Assembly (NCBI GenBank): GCA_030652215.1
Contig: JAUSBC010000029.1
Coordinates: 23,967-87,966 of the forward strand
Direction of reading: 5' to 3'
From: Sideroxyarcus sp.
GTDB taxonomy: Bacteria; Pseudomonadota; Gammaproteobacteria; Burkholderiales; Gallionellaceae
Length of the DNA: 64,000 bases
The position numbers were made by a program, and so were the translations under genes. A model generated the notes under the pieces. It was given only the letters and a program-made list of their open reading frames with translations, was not told the DNA's origin and ran no database searches. Below are positions 60,719-64,000 of the stretch, piece after piece. Position 1 is the stretch's first letter. Each line of letters starts with the position of its first letter.

Positions 60719-60751
60719 CGGAACGGGCACTCGAATCGAGTGCCCGTTCCG
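60719..60751. terminator. Rho-independent terminator-like hairpin
   Basis: CGGAACGGGCACTCGA-A-TCGAGTGCCCGTTCCG. Confidence 0.7.
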
Positions 60752-60772
60752 TTTGTGCCGCCGTTTCAACAG

Positions 60773-61105
60773 CTAGGCAATCACATCCTTGGGGTTGAAG
60801 CCATACCGGTTTGCGCCCGGCATGCCGTCCTGCAACATGAAATACAGGAACACAATCCCCACCACAGGCACGGCGGCAATCAGAAGCCACCAGCCGCTGC
60901 GATCCACGTCATGCAGCCTGCGCACGGATACGGCGATACTAGGAATCAGGACAGCCAGCATGTAAACGCCCAGCATCCTGTGATTGGTGACAAACAGCGC
61001 GATGCCGACAATGACGTTTAGCAAGGTAAAGTTCCAATACTCTTCCCTCCCCGCCCTGCCTTCGAACGTCGCATAGTTTTTCAATACGTCGATATACCAG
61101 TTCAT
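60773..61105 (-). CDS. DUF805 membrane protein
   Basis: WYIDVLKNYATFEGRAGREEYWNFTLLN, RRLHDVDRSGWW. Confidence 0.92.
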   Translation of the reverse strand: MNWYIDVLKNYATFEGRAGREEYWNFTLLNVIVGIALFVTNHRMLGVYMLAVLIPSIAVSVRRLHDVDRSGWWLLIAAVPVVGIVFLYFMLQDGMPGANRYGFNPKDVIA

Positions 61106-61163
61106 GTTTTCCCCTTGGGTATCGCCATTGAGGCTGCATGGTCATTTATCACTTGGCGGCGGA

Positions 61164-61211
61164 GACTAACAACAAAGCTTCTGCCGGAACATATGCCAAA
61201 AGGTATAGACC
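61164..61211 (-). repeat. Dispersed repeat, copy C
   Basis: gactaacaacaaagcttctgccggaacatatgccaaaaggtatagacc. Confidence 0.7.
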
Positions 61212-61388
61212 TTAGCCTAGTCCGACTGTTTTAACTTATTGAGCAATATGGACAAGTCAATAGCAATGTCGATTAATGCGGTCGGATAATGAGCGACGGA
61301 CGGGGGCTTGAATCAAGTTTCAGAAACACGCGTGCGTTTCAGGATGTAATAATGAAAAATGCTCCCACTACTGGAAGCCTCTTTAAAC

Positions 61389-61435
61389 TGGTGCGCCGGA
61401 AGAGATTCGAACTCCTGCCCCCTTGGTTCGTAGCC
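61389..61435 (-). repeat. Truncated tRNA-Arg 3' half; distal direct repeat of an island
   Basis: 46/47 identity with 63429-63475. Confidence 0.9.
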
Positions 61436-61591
61436 TGCACAACCAAGAATTTTTTTACTCATTACATATCGAATGGTTAGGCAACATCAAATGCACTATT
61501 GTTTGCCTGATTAGCCCTATTTAAGCAGTTGATTTGGTTAACGGCAGTTCAGCTCACTAGTACGTGTTTTACTTTTGCCCATTGACTGCTA

Positions 61592-62920
61592 TCAGGCACC
61601 TGCCTTAAGTCGATTCATCTGATCGAGAAGGCCGCTGAATATTCTCTCAGACACAATGGTTGGGAACCCGGCCGGAAGCTCCTTTGATACTGACTCGATC
61701 ACCTCTGGTGTAATTGCAACCAGGCGCTGAATGACCGCTTCGAAATCAGAACCCAAAGCGTTAGCTTTGGCAACTTCATTCCAGTGTCGGCGTTGGATGT
61801 CAGCCATACGGTAGTGAGCGTTCTTCGTGCGCAATGCCATGGCCAGCTTCACTTTCTTCCACTGAAACTCACGCGCCCCCTTGCCGATTATTGGCCAGGC
61901 AGACATGACATCGTAAAAGGGCGTGAGTAAGAAATGATCCTGCTGTCCGATGAAGATACTGAAATTTTTGGCATGACCATCGGGTGCGGCGAGCATCCAG
62001 AAGATCAATTGAGCAGCCATAAAGTTCTTACGGTCAGCTTCTGCATCGTCGCTGCCGCGCAATATGTCAAGAATGGTGGACATCCCTGGGCCTCCATTTT
62101 CTTCGTACTTTTGTTCTGGCGACATTCCTGTCACCTGGCAAAAGTCCTCCTGAGGAAGGCGAGCCCACCAGCCGTCGATGAGACGACGGTCAAATCGTGT
62201 GACCACCAGTACCTTGTGGCGACCGAACATCCCAAAAGAAGAGTCGGCAACCGGAAGCCCGTAGGCGCGTAAGAGCTTCGCACAAAGCCATTCGTTCTCG
62301 ACGGAGGTGGAAAAGTCAGCGCGCATTCCGCCCACCTCACCCAAGGGCAGCTTCAGGATGTGCGTTGTAGGTGTCGACCCACGAGGCCGACACCATTGAT
62401 CGTTGTGCCAGAGCAGCGCGGTTTTTTCCTGTGCGCCGGCAATCGATATACGCAGCTCATCTTCCTCGGGCACACCGATGTTTCGATTGCTTACGGTATC
62501 GTCGAGGATTCTTTCAATTTCTGATTCGGAGAGCGGCTCGGCATCAATTCCACGAACATCAGGTGCTGGGCTACCCCCGGGAAGCAGTTGTATGGCGCCG
62601 ACGCAATCGCGACCGATCTTCTCAAGGAGCTGGAATGCATGGGTTGAACCGGCAGCGAATTTGGAGGCCAGGCGTTGGCGAATGCCCTTGCTGTCGGGAA
62701 GCAGGTTGTCGAAGTAGAATTCGACGACCTTCCCGGAAAACGGTGTGGTCCCTCGGGAAAGTGGCAGCGACAGGGATAGTGAACGTTTCAGTGGATTTTC
62801 GAGCCAGACCTGATCGTAGGCAAACGAATGCACTCCCGCAGAGGTAAACGTCCAATGCCCAACCAACTCGCCGTTCATCCAGACATCCAGCGTCTTTCTG
62901 GATGAGGGACGCCCAGCCAT
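61592..62920 (-). CDS. hipA: HipA-family serine/threonine kinase toxin
   Basis: STPTTHILKLPLGE, RFDRRL, DGHAKNFSIFI...LTPFYDVMSA. Confidence 0.92.
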   Translation of the reverse strand: MAGRPSSRKTLDVWMNGELVGHWTFTSAGVHSFAYDQVWLENPLKRSLSLSLPLSRGTTPFSGKVVEFYFDNLLPDSKGIRQRLASKFAAGSTHAFQLLEKIGRDCVGAIQLLPGGSPAPDVRGIDAEPLSESEIERILDDTVSNRNIGVPEEDELRISIAGAQEKTALLWHNDQWCRPRGSTPTTHILKLPLGEVGGMRADFSTSVENEWLCAKLLRAYGLPVADSSFGMFGRHKVLVVTRFDRRLIDGWWARLPQEDFCQVTGMSPEQKYEENGGPGMSTILDILRGSDDAEADRKNFMAAQLIFWMLAAPDGHAKNFSIFIGQQDHFLLTPFYDVMSAWPIIGKGAREFQWKKVKLAMALRTKNAHYRMADIQRRHWNEVAKANALGSDFEAVIQRLVAITPEVIESVSKELPAGFPTIVSERIFSGLLDQMNRLKAGA

Positions 62921-63216
62921 TACCAGGACTCCAGAGGTTTTGTTTTGCGCTTCCCAGTTGTCTTTGTATCTGGCGATTCGTTAACAGACACGGGTTGCCG
63001 CAGTCCAACCTGCAACTCGGCTTCCAGTGCCATCAGGACAGTGAGAAGTTGGTCGACAGATGTTTTCTCGGGATGATTTTCGATCACCGAGATACGTTCC
63101 TGAGACAATCCGATTCTCTTCCCAAGCTCAATTTGCGACCAGCCCTTGGCTTTTCTAAGTTGCTTTAGAACCGGACTGAGTTGCCCCGAAGTGCGAATTA
63201 TGTCGGTCATAGCCAT
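62920..63216 (-). CDS. hipB: HipB-like XRE-family antitoxin
   Basis: LRKAKGWSQIELGKRIGLSQERISVIENHPEKTSVDQLLTVLMALE; overlaps hipA start. Confidence 0.88.
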   Translation of the reverse strand: MAMTDIIRTSGQLSPVLKQLRKAKGWSQIELGKRIGLSQERISVIENHPEKTSVDQLLTVLMALEAELQVGLRQPVSVNESPDTKTTGKRKTKPLESW

Positions 63217-63383
63217 TATTCTTATTTAGGAATAAATGCACTATATTCGCCATAACATATATTTGCAATATATTCTTGATTCGCCATACCCGACAACATA
63301 CGGGGCACGTTGTGAAGCGTCCAACCGTGTCTGCGGGGGCAAAGTCCCGCAAAAGTCCCACAATATCTTTGCCGAAAGAAAAA

Positions 63384-63413
63384 TCGCCTAACGGGTTAGC
63401 GTTAGGCGATTGA
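63384..63413 (-). terminator. Rho-independent terminator downstream of the tRNAs
   Basis: AATCGCCTAAC-N8-GTTAGGCGATT then TTTCTTT on the minus strand. Confidence 0.75.
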
Positions 63414-63428
63414 TTTGCTACTTGAATA

Positions 63429-63505
63429 TGGTGCGCCGGAAGAGATTCGAACTCCTGACCCCTTGGTTCGTAGCCAAGTACTCTATCCAGCTGAGCTACC
63501 GGCGC
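63429..63505 (-). tRNA. tRNA-Arg (anticodon ACG), CCA encoded
   Basis: GCGCCGGUAGCUCAGCUGGAUAGAGUACUUGGCUACGAACCAAGGGGUCAGGAGUUCGAAUCUCUUCCGGCGCACCA. Confidence 0.97.
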
Positions 63506-63529
63506 ATTTTTTTGTTACATACATCTGTG

Positions 63530-63623
63530 TGGCGGAGAAGGAGGGATTCGAACCCTCGATACAAGTTTAAGCTCGTATGCGCCCTTAGCAGGGGCGTGCC
63601 TTCGACCACTCGGCCACCTCTCC
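63530..63623 (-). tRNA. tRNA-Ser (anticodon GCU), CCA encoded
   Basis: GGAGAGGUGGCCGAGUGG...CCCCUGCUAAGGG...GGUUCGAAUCCCUCCUUCUCCGCCA. Confidence 0.96.
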
Positions 63624-63671
63624 GAAGGCCGCGAATAATACTGATTAGAGGCTAGCCGGTCAAACGATTTA

Positions 63672-64000
63672 TTAGATTTCTTGATCCAGATCGAAAGCTT
63701 TGTGCAGTACACGCACGGCCAGCTCCAGATATTTCTCGTCGATGACCACGGATATCTTGATTTCGGAGGTGGAAATCATCTGGATGTTGATACCTTCTTC
63801 GGCCAGGGTGCGGAACATCTTGCTGGCGATGCCCACATGCGAACGCATGCCGACGCCGACCACGGAAACCTTGGCTGCCTTGTTGTCGCCGACCACGTCA
63901 CGTGCGCCGATATGCGGCTGCACCTTGGTCTTCAGGATATCCATCGTCCTTGCGAACTCGTTGCGATGCACGGTAAAGGAGAAATCGGTAGTGCCGTCCA
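63672..64000 (-). CDS. lysC: Aspartate kinase, C-terminal ACT region (partial, runs off the window)
   Basis: DFSFTVHRNEF...KVSVVGVGMRSHVGIASKMFRTLAEEGINIQMISTSEIKISVVI. Confidence 0.93.
   Translation of the reverse strand, partial: DGTTDFSFTVHRNEFARTMDILKTKVQPHIGARDVVGDNKAAKVSVVGVGMRSHVGIASKMFRTLAEEGINIQMISTSEIKISVVIDEKYLELAVRVLHKAFDLDQEI

Noticed and set aside
35573-61211. Chromosomal integron interpretation of the dispersed same-orientation repeats
   Set aside because: Copies lack paired RYYYAAC/GTTRRRY attC arms, no integron integrase is present, and plus-strand housekeeping genes interrupt the array.
61289-61480. ORF containing VRRKRFELLPPWFVA
   Set aside because: Spurious translation of the truncated tRNA-Arg repeat.
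63410-63655. ORF MICYLNMVRRKRFELLTPWFVA...
   Set aside because: Spurious translation across tRNA-Arg and tRNA-Ser.
1-64000. CRISPR array
   Set aside because: No regularly spaced direct repeats with unique spacers and no cas genes seen.

Overview
The window looks like a betaproteobacterial chromosome; a Gallionellaceae-like origin is an inference from gene content, not a search. The clearest module is a complete, tightly overlapping Pel exopolysaccharide operon on the minus strand: pelX-like epimerase, pelA-B-C-D-E-F-G, about 24.2 to 10.9 kb. Other identifiable genes: an AcoR-like sigma-54 activator; a divergent HDAC-like deacetylase / Pat-like acetyltransferase pair; a porin, PBP-like protein and hybrid kinase operon; a NarX-type PAS kinase; Tex; ParDE and an orphan Phd antitoxin; DegV; three GGDEF/EAL proteins including a CZB-GGDEF DgcZ-like enzyme; folB/folK; duplicated Yip1-like membrane proteins; a Rieske-like protein; stomatin/NfeD; a CZB chemoreceptor; HipBA; two tRNAs (Arg-ACG, Ser-GCU); and the 3' end of lysC. 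The most interesting non-obvious structures are: (1) hipBA enclosed by a 47-nt direct repeat of the tRNA-Arg 3' half with no integrase visible; (2) a dispersed ~50-nt repeat family (about 8 copies, all one orientation, 35 to 61 kb) in front of minus-strand genes; (3) a palindromic repeat inserted in frame in tex; (4) a decayed SDR fragment ending at one of the dispersed repeats; (5) a Rieske-like protein whose first CxH motif reads C-P-T; (6) several other REP-like palindrome families. All calls come from reading the sequence and the supplied ORF translations; no database search was run.
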